Under the pieces are notes generated by a model. It did no database searches. It saw nothing but the letters and a program-made list of their open reading frames with translations, and was not told the DNA's origin. From contig NZ_KE159679.1 in NCBI RefSeq assembly GCF_000403395.2, forward strand, positions 93,263 through 157,262: 64,000 nt of DNA, given 5' to 3'. This stretch comes from Anaerotruncus sp. G3(2012). GTDB taxonomy: Bacteria > Bacillota > Clostridia > Oscillospirales > Ruminococcaceae. This document shows positions 45,137 through 52,613 of the stretch, one piece after another (positions within the stretch are counted from its first letter, which is position 1; every line of letters starts with the position of its first letter). A program made the translations under genes and the position numbers.

Positions 45137-45706
45137 ATGACCGACCGTTTTAACGCCCTTTCGCTCTCCCACCGACTCCTTGCCGAGCATGTCCGTCCCG
45201 GCGACCTCTGCATCGACGCAACCGCCGGACGCGGCTATGACACCGCCTATCTCGCCGGGCTGACCGGTGAAACCGGCAGGGTGCTCGCGTTCGATATCCA
45301 GCAGGAGGCGGTCGACAGCACCAATGCCCTGCTCCGGAAACGCGGCCTCGACCGGATTGCGCAGGTCCACCTCGACAGCCATGTGAATATGGAGCGGTAC
45401 GCGCAGCCGGGCACTGTGCGGTGTATCACCTTCAACTTTGGGTGGCTCCCCGCCGGGGATCACAGCATCTTCACCCATGCGGAAACGAGCATCCCCGCGA
45501 TTGAAGCGGGCTTGCGGCTGCTGACCCCCGACGGGGTGATGAGCCTTTGCATCTACTACGGCAGGGACAGCGGATTCGAAGAGCGGGACGCCCTGCTCGG
45601 CTATCTGCCCACCCTGGACAGCAAAACCTGTACCGTCCTGCTGCACGACTTTATCAACCGCCCCAACAATCCGCCTCTGTTTGCCGCAATCCTGAAAGGA
45701 ATCTGA
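45137..45706 (+). CDS. mnmM: SAM-dependent methyltransferase, YtqB/MnmM type
   Basis: The 189-residue class I methyltransferase has the SAM motif CIDATAGRGYDTAYLA, then VLAFDIQQEAVDST and the characteristic FNFGWLPAGDHS with a late HDFINRPNNPP segment. These match YtqB, shown to be MnmM, which finishes the mnm5s2U34 modification in tRNA. The ATG at 45137 follows GTGAGGAG. Confidence 0.87.
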   Translation: MTDRFNALSLSHRLLAEHVRPGDLCIDATAGRGYDTAYLAGLTGETGRVLAFDIQQEAVDSTNALLRKRGLDRIAQVHLDSHVNMERYAQPGTVRCITFNFGWLPAGDHSIFTHAETSIPAIEAGLRLLTPDGVMSLCIYYGRDSGFEERDALLGYLPTLDSKTCTVLLHDFINRPNNPPLFAAILKGI

Positions 45707-45714
45707 ACAGGTTC

Positions 45715-46419
45715 TCACAGGCTCTGCAAAAACTGCAACAGTTCCCGGTTAAATGCGGCGGGCTTTTGGGCTGCGACCGCATGGGAGCCGCCGGGGATAA
45801 TCCGCAGCCTTGCATGGGGAATCGACCCGGCAATCTGTTCGGTGTGGCGCTGCCGCACCGCATCATGTTCCCCGGCGATCACCAGCGTGGGGACACGGAT
45901 TGCCGATAGTTCGGACGGTCTCACGTGCGGATGGTGCACCATCAGGCCGAGGATACCGGCTTTTTCGCGTGCGCCGGCGTCACACAGGCCGATCAGCCTG
46001 CAAAGCCCGTAGCCGAGCACGATCGGGGTCTGTACCGTCCATTTGATCCCGGACGGATCGAGGTTCGCCCCGTTGAGGATCAGCGAACGCACCCTCTCCG
46101 GGGCATCAAGTGCGAGACGGATCGCTGTGTTGCCGCCGTCCGAATAGCCGAGGACATGCGCGGAGGACAGCCCGAGGGCATCCAGAACTGCCGCCGCATC
46201 CCGGGCGAACCGGGTAAAATTGAGCTGCCCCTCTCCGCGGCCCGACCTGCCATGCCCGCGGGTATCCATCACAATAACCCGGTAGTGCTTTTTCAGACTG
46301 GGTATCTGTCCGCAGAAGTAACTGCTGTCCTCCCCATTCCCATGCAGGAGCAGAAGCGGTTCCCCCTGCCCGCAGGATGCATAGTAGAGGTCCGCTCCGT
46401 CATATCGGACGGTTGCCAT
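45715..46419 (-). CDS. Alpha/beta hydrolase
   Basis: The 234-residue protein has the alpha/beta hydrolase fold: oxyanion-hole segment LLLLHGNGEDSSYF, VMDTRGHGRSGRG, nucleophile elbow GYSDGGN and a catalytic His near the end (IPGGSHAVA). An Asp in VIAGEHDAV completes the triad. The substrate is unknown. The ATG at 46419 follows GGGGAG by 6 bases. Confidence 0.9.
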   Translation of the reverse strand: MATVRYDGADLYYASCGQGEPLLLLHGNGEDSSYFCGQIPSLKKHYRVIVMDTRGHGRSGRGEGQLNFTRFARDAAAVLDALGLSSAHVLGYSDGGNTAIRLALDAPERVRSLILNGANLDPSGIKWTVQTPIVLGYGLCRLIGLCDAGAREKAGILGLMVHHPHVRPSELSAIRVPTLVIAGEHDAVRQRHTEQIAGSIPHARLRIIPGGSHAVAAQKPAAFNRELLQFLQSL

Positions 46420-46546
46420 CAAAATCTCCCCTCTCTGGGTTTCAGCATACCACCTCTCCGCACCAAAAGCAAGCCCGGTTTTCCCGCACCTTTTTCCGGT
46501 CCATGCCGTAGGATGGAGGGAGATCGTATGGAGGAGATGGAGACAC

Positions 46547-47302
46547 ATGTATCAGGGGATTGACACAAGCTCCAACAATCAAAACGGAACCGGGATCGTG
46601 GATTTTCCGGCGGTTAGCCAGAGCGGGCGCACCTTTGCAATGATCCGGGTGGGCTATGGCATACAGCGGACCTGGGGATTCGAGGGATATGTCAGCAAAT
46701 CGTTCGTACCCCAGCTTGTACAGGCGCAGGCCGCTGGACTGGATACCGGTGTCTACTGGTATTCCCACGCGCTGAATACCGATCAGGCGCGGATCGAAGC
46801 GCGTACCTGCCTCGACGCAATCAAGCCTTACCGGCTGACCTTTCCGGTTTCATTCGATCAGGAGTATGAACCGCAGATTCTCGCACTCTCCCGCCGGGAG
46901 CGCACCAATATCTGCATCGCGTTCCTTCAGGAGATCCGCAAAGCCGGTTACTACCCGATGATGTATGCTTCGAAGGACTGGTTTGAAACCAAGGTATACG
47001 ACAAAGAATTGGCCGAATACGACCATTGGGTTGCACAGTACGCGAGCAAGCTCACCTACTCCGGAGAAGCGGGTATCTGGCAGTACAGCGGCTCGGGAAC
47101 GATCCCCGGGGTCACCGGGCTGATCGACCTCAATGTTGCCTATCGGGATTACCCCAAATTGATCCGGGAGGGCGGCTATAACCATCTGGAACCGCCGGCG
47201 GACGGCCACGATTACAAAGCGCTCTATGAGGCCGAGCGGGAGAAAAACCAAAAGCTGATCGAACAGCTCAAACAACTGATCGAGACCTATGGAGGAGATT
47301 GA
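46547..47302 (+). CDS. Glycoside hydrolase family 25 lysozyme-like protein
   Basis: The 251-residue protein has the GH25 barrel: MYQGIDTSSNN at the start, FAMIRVGYG, TGVYWYSHALN, the catalytic region FPVSFDQEYE and DHWVAQYASKLTYSGEAGIWQYSGSG. After residue 220 follows a charged coiled-coil tail (LYEAEREKNQKLIEQLKQLIETY). There is no signal peptide, as in many phage endolysins, though no phage genes lie nearby. It is expected to cut the glycan chain of peptidoglycan. Confidence 0.92.
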   Translation: MYQGIDTSSNNQNGTGIVDFPAVSQSGRTFAMIRVGYGIQRTWGFEGYVSKSFVPQLVQAQAAGLDTGVYWYSHALNTDQARIEARTCLDAIKPYRLTFPVSFDQEYEPQILALSRRERTNICIAFLQEIRKAGYYPMMYASKDWFETKVYDKELAEYDHWVAQYASKLTYSGEAGIWQYSGSGTIPGVTGLIDLNVAYRDYPKLIREGGYNHLEPPADGHDYKALYEAEREKNQKLIEQLKQLIETYGGD

Positions 47303-47337
47303 TCTTTCTACCTTCTGCACAATATAGCCTTTCTTTT

Positions 47338-47367
47338 CAGCCGTAAAATGCAGCAGTTTTACGGCTG
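47338..47367 (+). terminator. Terminator after the GH25 gene
   Basis: CAGCCGTAAAA pairs with TTTTACGGCTG and is followed by ATTCTTTTTCTTTTT. Confidence 0.88.
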
Positions 47368-47492
47368 ATTCTTTTTCTTTTTGTTTGCCCCTCTCCGGAA
47401 CCGTTATTTTTTATAAATCCCAGGCCAATAAGCGCCAATAAATTATGATTTTATAACAATCCGAACCCTCTTTTCCTGCTGCATCATCCGGT

Positions 47493-47521
47493 TTGCTGCG
47501 GCATCTGAAATCCAGTATACT
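47493..47521 (+). promoter_or_regulatory. Promoter of the ECF S-component gene
   Basis: TTGCTG (47493-47498) and TATACT (47516-47521) are 17 bases apart; the leader to the ATG is only about 26 bases, so no riboswitch fits. Confidence 0.65.
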
Positions 47522-47553
47522 GATATTAAAAAATTGAACAGGGAGGGTGCTTT

Positions 47554-48138
47554 ATGGAACACAAATCAAAATTTTCCACCTATGATGTTGTCGTGGTTGG
47601 GCTGATGGGGGCAATGGTTTTTGTAACCACTGCATTCCTGAAAATCCAGATACCAACCCCGGCAGGCCCGACAATGTTTAAGATTGGGAACATCTTCTGT
47701 CTGCTCGCAGGTTTACTGTTCGGCGGACTTCGCGGAGGGCTTGCCGCAGGGATCGGTTCCGCACTCTACGACCTCACCAACCCGGTCTTTGTCTATGACG
47801 CCCCGTGGACCTTCATACGGTTCTTCCTGATGGCGTTTCTCTGCGGCCTGATTGCCCATTGGGGGGAGCATTCCGGCGAGAATAACCGGCTCAATCTCGT
47901 TGCTGCCATCGCAGGCTCGGGTTTTTCGACCTCTTTCTATCTGATTAAGGCGGTCACCGAGCTGGTGCTCGAGGGCAGCGCGTTCGACGCCGCGGTCGCC
48001 GCCTGTTCGGTCAAAATGGTCACCTCCGGAATCAATGCAGTATTGGCAGTAGCCGCATCAGTCCTGATCGCACCTGCCTGCCGGAAAGCACTGGTACAGG
48101 CCGGGTTGGGCGAACGGCTGAACCCTGTAAAAACCTGA
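47554..48138 (+). CDS. ECF transporter substrate-binding (S) component
   Basis: The 194-residue membrane protein has six predicted spans and the ECF S-component pattern: STYDVVVVGLMGAMVFVTTAF with the AxxxA-like motif for the T component, IPTPAGPTMFKIGNIFCLLAGLLFGG, and GSALYDLTNPVF. It binds a vitamin or cofactor precursor outside the cell and uses a shared EcfAAT module, which is not in this window. The ligand cannot be named. Confidence 0.88.
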   Translation: MEHKSKFSTYDVVVVGLMGAMVFVTTAFLKIQIPTPAGPTMFKIGNIFCLLAGLLFGGLRGGLAAGIGSALYDLTNPVFVYDAPWTFIRFFLMAFLCGLIAHWGEHSGENNRLNLVAAIAGSGFSTSFYLIKAVTELVLEGSAFDAAVAACSVKMVTSGINAVLAVAASVLIAPACRKALVQAGLGERLNPVKT

Positions 48139-48157
48139 AAACACAACCATACAACAA

Positions 48158-48199
48158 AGACCCTATGACACTGCAAGGTTGTCAAAGGGTCTCTTTTTT
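48158..48199 (+). terminator. Terminator after the ECF S-component gene
   Basis: AGACCCT and TGACA pair with TGTCA and AGGGTCT, followed by CTTTTTTT. Confidence 0.8.
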
Positions 48200-48291
48200 T
48201 CTTTTTTATTCAGTATTTATACAAAATATATAGTTTTTTTAATAATTTTTCTCATCTTCAAAAAGGTCGTAAAAGGTCTTTTAATCCGAAA

Positions 48292-48301
48292 TTTGTCGAA
48301 A
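48292..48301. promoter_or_regulatory. Spo0A box upstream of the Spo0A-domain gene
   Basis: TTTGTCGAAA contains the exact 0A-box core TGTCGAA. Weaker related repeats, GGTCGTAAA and TCCGAAA, lie just upstream (48266-48290). It is about 50 bases ahead of the start codon. Confidence 0.65.
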
Positions 48302-48348
48302 CTTGTAATAACCTGTAAGTGAAACTTGGTTCTCATGGAGGTATTACA

Positions 48349-48717
48349 ATGACGGAAACGCCTTTGCAACCCATTTACAGCCTGAAAGAGCTGCTTCGCA
48401 TCCTTCACATCTCCAAAGCCTACGACGGCTACCCCCTTCTGGTCACCGCGGTCGAGCTTGCAATGGAGGATGAGGACCGCCTTCTGCGGGTGACCAAGCT
48501 GCTCTATCCGGAGATTGCGCGGCGACACGGAACCAGCACCGTCTGCGTCCAGAAAAACCTGCGTAAGGTGATCGCGGTGTGCTGGGAACACGACGGGAAG
48601 AACCGGATTCAAGCGATCTCCGGCCTCTGCTACGAACAGAAGCCCACCCCCGAAATCTTCATCGGGATTCTTGCCGACTATATGGAAAAGATCCAGAGAG
48701 GGGGGAAAAGCCGATGA
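48349..48717 (+). CDS. Free-standing Spo0A C-terminal (effector) domain protein
   Basis: The 122-residue protein aligns by eye with the DNA-binding domain of Spo0A over almost its full length: the segment DGYPLLVTAVELAMEDEDRLL matches the first helices, VTKLLYPEIARRHGTSTVCVQKNLRKVIAVCWE matches the signature helix-turn-helix, and KPTPEIFIGILADYMEK the last helices. The receiver domain of Spo0A is missing. GGAGG lies 7 bases before the ATG. Its stop overlaps the next gene as ATGA. Role: probable sporulation-linked or competing regulator, by inference. Confidence 0.85.
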   Translation: MTETPLQPIYSLKELLRILHISKAYDGYPLLVTAVELAMEDEDRLLRVTKLLYPEIARRHGTSTVCVQKNLRKVIAVCWEHDGKNRIQAISGLCYEQKPTPEIFIGILADYMEKIQRGGKSR

Positions 48718-49055
48718 CGCTGCTCAACCGGCTCGACCGCTCCTTGCTGCAGATGCTTCCCCTGCTCGAACACTCTGCAGATGCGCTCGAGCGCGGGCTG
48801 GGGGAGGCCGCCGCCCAAGAGGCCGCACAGCTCCGCGCGCTTTCCGACCTGCTCTGCGAGATTCTCGGGAAGCTCCCGCAGCTTGCGGCGCTCAAAGCTG
48901 TGATGATGCTATCGGATAATAACCCCCAGCAGCCGGGCCAGTTCGCAGGCCTGTGGAGCAGTGACAACCGCGCCGCGCAGATTCTGGGGAGCGACGACAA
49001 TTCCATCAATCTCACTGGTGGTAAAATCGACCCCGGCGAGCGGAGTCCCGAATAG
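48714..49055 (+). CDS. Small helical protein coupled to the Spo0A-domain gene
   Basis: The 113-residue reading frame starts by ATGA overlap with the Spo0A-domain gene. Residues 1-65 are helical and rich in Leu, Ala and Glu (LLQMLPLLEHSADALERGLG, then AQLRALSDLLCEILGKL). The remaining 45 residues lie opposite the end of the pentapeptide gene and look like an out-of-frame tail. No family is recognised. The real function may reside only in the first half. Confidence 0.6.
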   Translation: MTLLNRLDRSLLQMLPLLEHSADALERGLGEAAAQEAAQLRALSDLLCEILGKLPQLAALKAVMMLSDNNPQQPGQFAGLWSSDNRAAQILGSDDNSINLTGGKIDPGERSPE

Positions 49056-49550
49056 CTCCGCGCCGGTCAAACGGCTTTCGGAGAAGGCCAGCTCCCGAAC
49101 GCTGACCGACTGCAGGACCGCTCCGGTGAGGTCGCATCCGATGAACTGGACCCGGTGCACCGCTGCCTCGTAACAGTTGATATAGCGGGCAGCGCAGCCG
49201 GCAAACCGGACATCGGTCAGCGAGCTTTCGGGCAGCAGGACGCCGACCATCTTGCAATCCTCGAACGTTACCCTGCGGAACGTCCCGCCGGAAAGGTCGA
49301 GGTTTGAGAGGTCGCACCTGCGAAAGGCCACATCCATGAAAAACCCCTTTTCCAACCTGCCGCCCGCAAGACGTATCCCGTCGAACAGGCAGCCGCGCAG
49401 ATCCAAGCCGCGCGCATCTGTCCCGGGGAAGTCCCCTGTGAACCGCCGGTTTTCCAGCCTGTCTTCACTGTCAAGACTGGCCTGTGCTTCAACGGCAAAC
49501 GATCCGCCCTCCTCAAACAGCTCGGGAAGACGGGACTGCTGCAATTTCAT
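48909..49550 (-). CDS. Pentapeptide-repeat protein
   Basis: The 213-residue protein is built of pentapeptide repeats with consensus A(D/N)LXX: DLRGCLFDGIRLAGG, DLSNLDLSGGTFRRV and DLTGAVLQSVSVREL between residues 40 and 190. These form a right-handed quadrilateral helix. No gyrase-related partner is beside it. I choose the ATG at 49550 behind AAAGGGG. Its last 147 bases overlap the 3' end of the convergent small gene. Confidence 0.85.
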   Translation of the reverse strand: MKLQQSRLPELFEEGGSFAVEAQASLDSEDRLENRRFTGDFPGTDARGLDLRGCLFDGIRLAGGRLEKGFFMDVAFRRCDLSNLDLSGGTFRRVTFEDCKMVGVLLPESSLTDVRFAGCAARYINCYEAAVHRVQFIGCDLTGAVLQSVSVRELAFSESRLTGAELFGTPLAGVDFTTSEIDGIVVAPQNLRGAVVTAPQACELARLLGVIIR

Positions 49551-49637
49551 CCGGATACCCCTTTCGGTATAGAATCCCATCTGGCAGCCCATACTAAAGC
49601 TGCCGATGGCAAATCTTGTTTTTGGAGGAATCAACTT

Positions 49638-49826
49638 ATGGAAGCCAGTATCGACCGCAGCGGGTGCATCTCCTGCGGACTTTGCGCAGAAACCTGCCCG
49701 GATGTTTTTCGCATGGCGGACGACGGACTCGCCGAGGTCCACGCCAGCCCGGTCCCGCCCCAGATGGAAAATGAAGCGTCCAGTGCGGCGCAGGGATGCC
49801 CGGTCTCGGTCATCACCGTAGAATAA
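49638..49826 (+). CDS. Ferredoxin, single [4Fe-4S] type
   Basis: The 62-residue ferredoxin has the cluster motif CISCGLCAETCP near the N-terminus and the distal ligand in GCPVSVITV at the end. Three Cys spaced CxxCxxC plus one distal Cys indicate one [4Fe-4S] cluster. GGAGG precedes the ATG. It is divergent from the pentapeptide gene. Confidence 0.93.
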   Translation: MEASIDRSGCISCGLCAETCPDVFRMADDGLAEVHASPVPPQMENEASSAAQGCPVSVITVE

Positions 49827-49890
49827 CGCTGATGAAAAACTGTATGCACAAACGATCCTACGGGGGTTGTGTATACAGTTTTTCAGCGTT
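49825..49890. repeat. Long hairpin at the ferredoxin stop codon
   Basis: The left arm (49825-49851), starting AACGCTGATGAAAAACTGTA, pairs with the right arm (49867-49890), ending CAGTTTTTCAGCGTT, with one 3-base bulge and one mismatch. It begins within the ferredoxin TAA. It may be a terminator or a very small mobile element. Confidence 0.6.
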
Positions 49891-49964
49891 TGCCCCCGGA
49901 CCCTGTACCCTATCCCTGGCAGGGGACGCTTCCCCTTTGCATAGAACCCCCTACGGGCCGGCCC

Positions 49965-51116
49965 TTATCCCAGCGTCTCACAGAACGCGGCAATCTCGGG
50001 CTGTCCGCCCAAAATGGTCCCCTGCACCAGCTCCCGGTTCCCGCCCCCGCGCCCGGAAAACGCCTGATTCAATGCCTTCCCGAGCGGGCGCGGGTCCCGT
50101 TTGGTGCTGCCCAGCACATACCGCCAGCCGCCCTGCCCATCCGGGGAGAAAGCCGCCGCAAGCCCTGCGCGCGCGCAGAGCGCCTGACAGTACCGCCGCA
50201 GCGCCGCATGATCCAGCCCCTCCTCGAACACGACCGCCCGGTCGGTTCCCTCTGCAAACCGCTCTGCTTTCATGGCGAATAACTGTTTTTCCAACTGTGC
50301 CGCCCGTTGTTCCAGATGGGCGTTTTCAGCGAGCAGCCGTTCGACCGCCGGGACTGTCTCGTGAATCTTTGCCGAGAGCAGCCCGGAGATTGCGTAGAGA
50401 TCGGTATTTTTCGCGGCATAGTCGGCGAGCGCCCGCGCTCCGCAGAGCATCCACACCCGCACGCCCCCCTTGCTGCGCTGGGAGGTCAGCAGCTTGATCG
50501 CACCGATCTCCCCTGTGCGCCGGACATGGGTGCCGCAGCAGGCGCAGACATCGCTTCCCGGGACGGTTACGATCCGCACCGCACCGGTCAGTTCCTTTTT
50601 GCTGCGGTAGTCGAGCCGCGCCAGCGCTTCGGGGCCGGGATATGCAATCTGGATTTCACGATCCGCCCAGACCGCATGGTTCGCTTCCCGCTCGACCTGC
50701 GCAAGCTGCTCCGCATTGAGTTCCCCGCTCAGGTCGATCGTCACCGCATCACTCCCCATATGAAACCCCACATTATCCAGCCCGAACAGCCGGTGGATGA
50801 TCCCGGACACGATATGCTCCCCGCTATGGTTCTGCATCAGCGAGAACCGGCGGTCCCAGTCGATCTCCGCCTCCACCTTCCTGCCCGGCTCGAGCGGGCC
50901 GACGGCCGTATGGAACACCTCGCCGCCCTTTTCGTGGGTATCGCTCACCCGTACCCCGCCGATCTGCCCGCTGTCCCCCGGCTGGCCACCGCCCTCGGGA
51001 TAGAATGCTGTACGATCCAGAGTGATCCGCCAGCCGGTGCCGGCCGGTTCACATCCGGTCACCGTCGCGGTGAACCGCCGCAGATACGGGTCGGTGTAAT
51101 ACCATTTCTCAGTCAT
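49965..51116 (-). CDS. Alanyl-tRNA editing protein, AlaX long form (with DHHA1 domain)
   Basis: The 383-residue protein hydrolyses Ser or Gly wrongly attached to tRNA(Ala). The N-terminal part resembles the AlaRS editing region: TAFYPEGGGQPGD, then the metal motif HSGEHIVSG and CACCGTHVRRTGEIG with the second ligand pair. A coiled coil (residues 250-285) and a C-terminal DHHA1 domain with the GGGNRELVQGTI segment follow. The start at 51116 is preferred since GAGGTGGCAG lies before it; a GTG three codons earlier is possible. MITE-A copy 4 sits just upstream. Confidence 0.92.
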   Translation of the reverse strand: MTEKWYYTDPYLRRFTATVTGCEPAGTGWRITLDRTAFYPEGGGQPGDSGQIGGVRVSDTHEKGGEVFHTAVGPLEPGRKVEAEIDWDRRFSLMQNHSGEHIVSGIIHRLFGLDNVGFHMGSDAVTIDLSGELNAEQLAQVEREANHAVWADREIQIAYPGPEALARLDYRSKKELTGAVRIVTVPGSDVCACCGTHVRRTGEIGAIKLLTSQRSKGGVRVWMLCGARALADYAAKNTDLYAISGLLSAKIHETVPAVERLLAENAHLEQRAAQLEKQLFAMKAERFAEGTDRAVVFEEGLDHAALRRYCQALCARAGLAAAFSPDGQGGWRYVLGSTKRDPRPLGKALNQAFSGRGGGNRELVQGTILGGQPEIAAFCETLG

Positions 51117-51136
51117 CTCTGCCACCTCGCATTGTT

Positions 51137-51302
51137 AGAACCCGTATGCATAACCATTCGACACCGTCTGATCGAGGCTCTTGCCGGCCTGCCGCGCTGA
51201 AAAACCTTGCAATACACAAAGTATTGTCTGCGTTTTTCCGCCTTGCAGGGCAACAAAATCCCCCGCCCATTCGGTATCTCCTGATTATGAATACAGGTTC
51301 TT
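51137..51302 (-). mobile_element. MITE-A, copy 4
   Basis: About 166 bp in reverse orientation between AGAACCCGTATGCATAACCA and the end ATACAGGTTCT, with TTA on both sides. The right-hand TTA is the complement of the TAA stop codon of the ArsC-like gene. Confidence 0.88.
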
Positions 51303-51642
51303 ATTTCCAACTCTCCCAGACTTCGGGACAGTAACCCACCGTCGCCTGTTTGCCGTTGCGGACGACCGGCGTTTTGAGCAGTCCCGGATATTCCAGCAGC
51401 TTGTCCGCGATGTTCTCTTCCGAAGCAAGATATGCCACGAAAGAACGGTCGTAATCCTTGGACTCTGGATCAATCAGCGGCTTCAGTCCGCCGACCGACC
51501 GCTTGACCGACTCCAGTTCCCCCTTGCTCATCCCGATCCGCCCGAGGTCGATCTTTTGATAGGGAATCCGCCGCTCCTTGAACCATCGCTCCGCCTTTTT
51601 GGTATCGAAGCATTTGCCCTTCCCAAAAATCTGAATGTTCAT
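51301..51642 (-). CDS. ArsC/Spx-family thioredoxin-fold protein
   Basis: The 113-residue protein has the ArsC fold: IQIFGKGKCFDTKKAERWFKERRIPYQKID at the start, with one Cys at residue 11, and a conserved cis-Pro region LLKTPVVRNGK. It lacks the CxxC of Spx. The family includes arsenate reductase-like and regulatory proteins. Its ATG follows the TAA of the TSUP gene directly, so the two are an operon. Its stop codon is formed at the MITE-A insertion point. Confidence 0.87.
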   Translation of the reverse strand: MNIQIFGKGKCFDTKKAERWFKERRIPYQKIDLGRIGMSKGELESVKRSVGGLKPLIDPESKDYDRSFVAYLASEENIADKLLEYPGLLKTPVVRNGKQATVGYCPEVWESWK

Positions 51643-52431
51643 TTAAACCACCCCCGCAGCCGAAACAACATCCCAGATCAGCTTGCCGAATACCCCGATC
51701 AGCACCAGCACCACGATCACCTTAATGAATTTGGTCCCTTTGCTGATCGCGAGGCTGCTTCCGATCCAGCCGCCCAGAATACCGCAGATTCCGGCAGGGA
51801 CCGCCAACAGGAACAGCACATTCCCATGCAGCAGATAAACAATCAGGCTCGCCAGATTGGAAGCAAGGTTTGCAACCTTGGCATTGCCGCTCGCAGTTAC
51901 ATAGTCATATCCAATGAACGAGGTGTATGCGAGGATCATAAAGGTCCCGGTCCCGGGGCCGATGACCCCGTCATAGAGGCCGATCAGCAGGCCGGCCATC
52001 CCGCAGCCCAGGTAGAGCCGGCGCCCTTCCAGCAGACGCATATTCTGCCGGTGATGGTTGCCGAACAGCACCACCACTGCCGCAATCGGCAGGATCACCA
52101 GAACCAGTTTTTTCAGGAAGAGCGGGTCGAGCCGCAGATTGATCTGTGCGCCGATAGAAGCGCCGCAGAGCGAAAAAACCGCTGAAACCGTCGCCGGTTT
52201 CCACTTGATCTTGCCGCTTTTCTGGTAGCGGACTGCCGAAATGATGCTGCCCATGCTGGCGGAAAACTTGTTGCAGCCAAATGCGGTATGAATCGGCAGT
52301 CCGGTCATCATATAGACCGGCAGACTAATCAGACCGCCGCCGCCCGCAATGCTGTCGATAAAGCTTGCCAGAAAGATCATCGGGCAGACCAGCAGGATCA
52401 TCTGTGTCATTGTCACAATCTCCAGCTCCAT
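51643..52431 (-). CDS. TSUP (TauE/SafE) family anion transporter
   Basis: The 262-residue membrane protein has about eight spans and the two TSUP repeats, each with a conserved segment: FIDSIAGGGGLISLP and LYDGVIGPGTGTFM. Family members export sulfite, sulfonates or related compounds. It is linked to the ArsC-like gene. The ATG at 52431 has a moderate GAGG site. Confidence 0.9.
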   Translation of the reverse strand: MELEIVTMTQMILLVCPMIFLASFIDSIAGGGGLISLPVYMMTGLPIHTAFGCNKFSASMGSIISAVRYQKSGKIKWKPATVSAVFSLCGASIGAQINLRLDPLFLKKLVLVILPIAAVVVLFGNHHRQNMRLLEGRRLYLGCGMAGLLIGLYDGVIGPGTGTFMILAYTSFIGYDYVTASGNAKVANLASNLASLIVYLLHGNVLFLLAVPAGICGILGGWIGSSLAISKGTKFIKVIVVLVLIGVFGKLIWDVVSAAGVV

Positions 52432-52469
52432 TCCTCAAAACAAGATTTAACAGTGGATACGCAAATGAA

Positions 52470-52606
52470 AAAAGAACAGCCTTCCCAGCTTACCGGGGAG
52501 GGGCCTGCGGAGAGGAGGCGCTGCCCCCTGACCCGCAAGGCGCATCCTCCCCGCGTGTCGTGTGAAACGCCGGCTCTTAAGCAGGAGCAAAAAACCGGGT
52601 AAAACG
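52470..52606 (+). repeat. Second-type mosaic repeat
   Basis: Begins CCCAGCTTACCGGGGAGGGG and runs through GCGCTGCCCCC and GCAAGGCGCATCC, close to the sequence at 26727-26800, ending AAAACCGGGTAAAACG. No gene is visible. Confidence 0.65.
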
Positions 52607-52613
52607 TTTGCTT

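Noticed and set aside
47303-47553. Vitamin riboswitch ahead of the ECF S component
   Set aside because: The promoter at 47493-47521 leaves a leader of only about 26 bases, too short for an aptamer.
49796-50497. Plus-strand frame opposite the AlaX gene
   Set aside because: It is a Pro/Arg-rich shadow and starts inside the hairpin after the ferredoxin gene.
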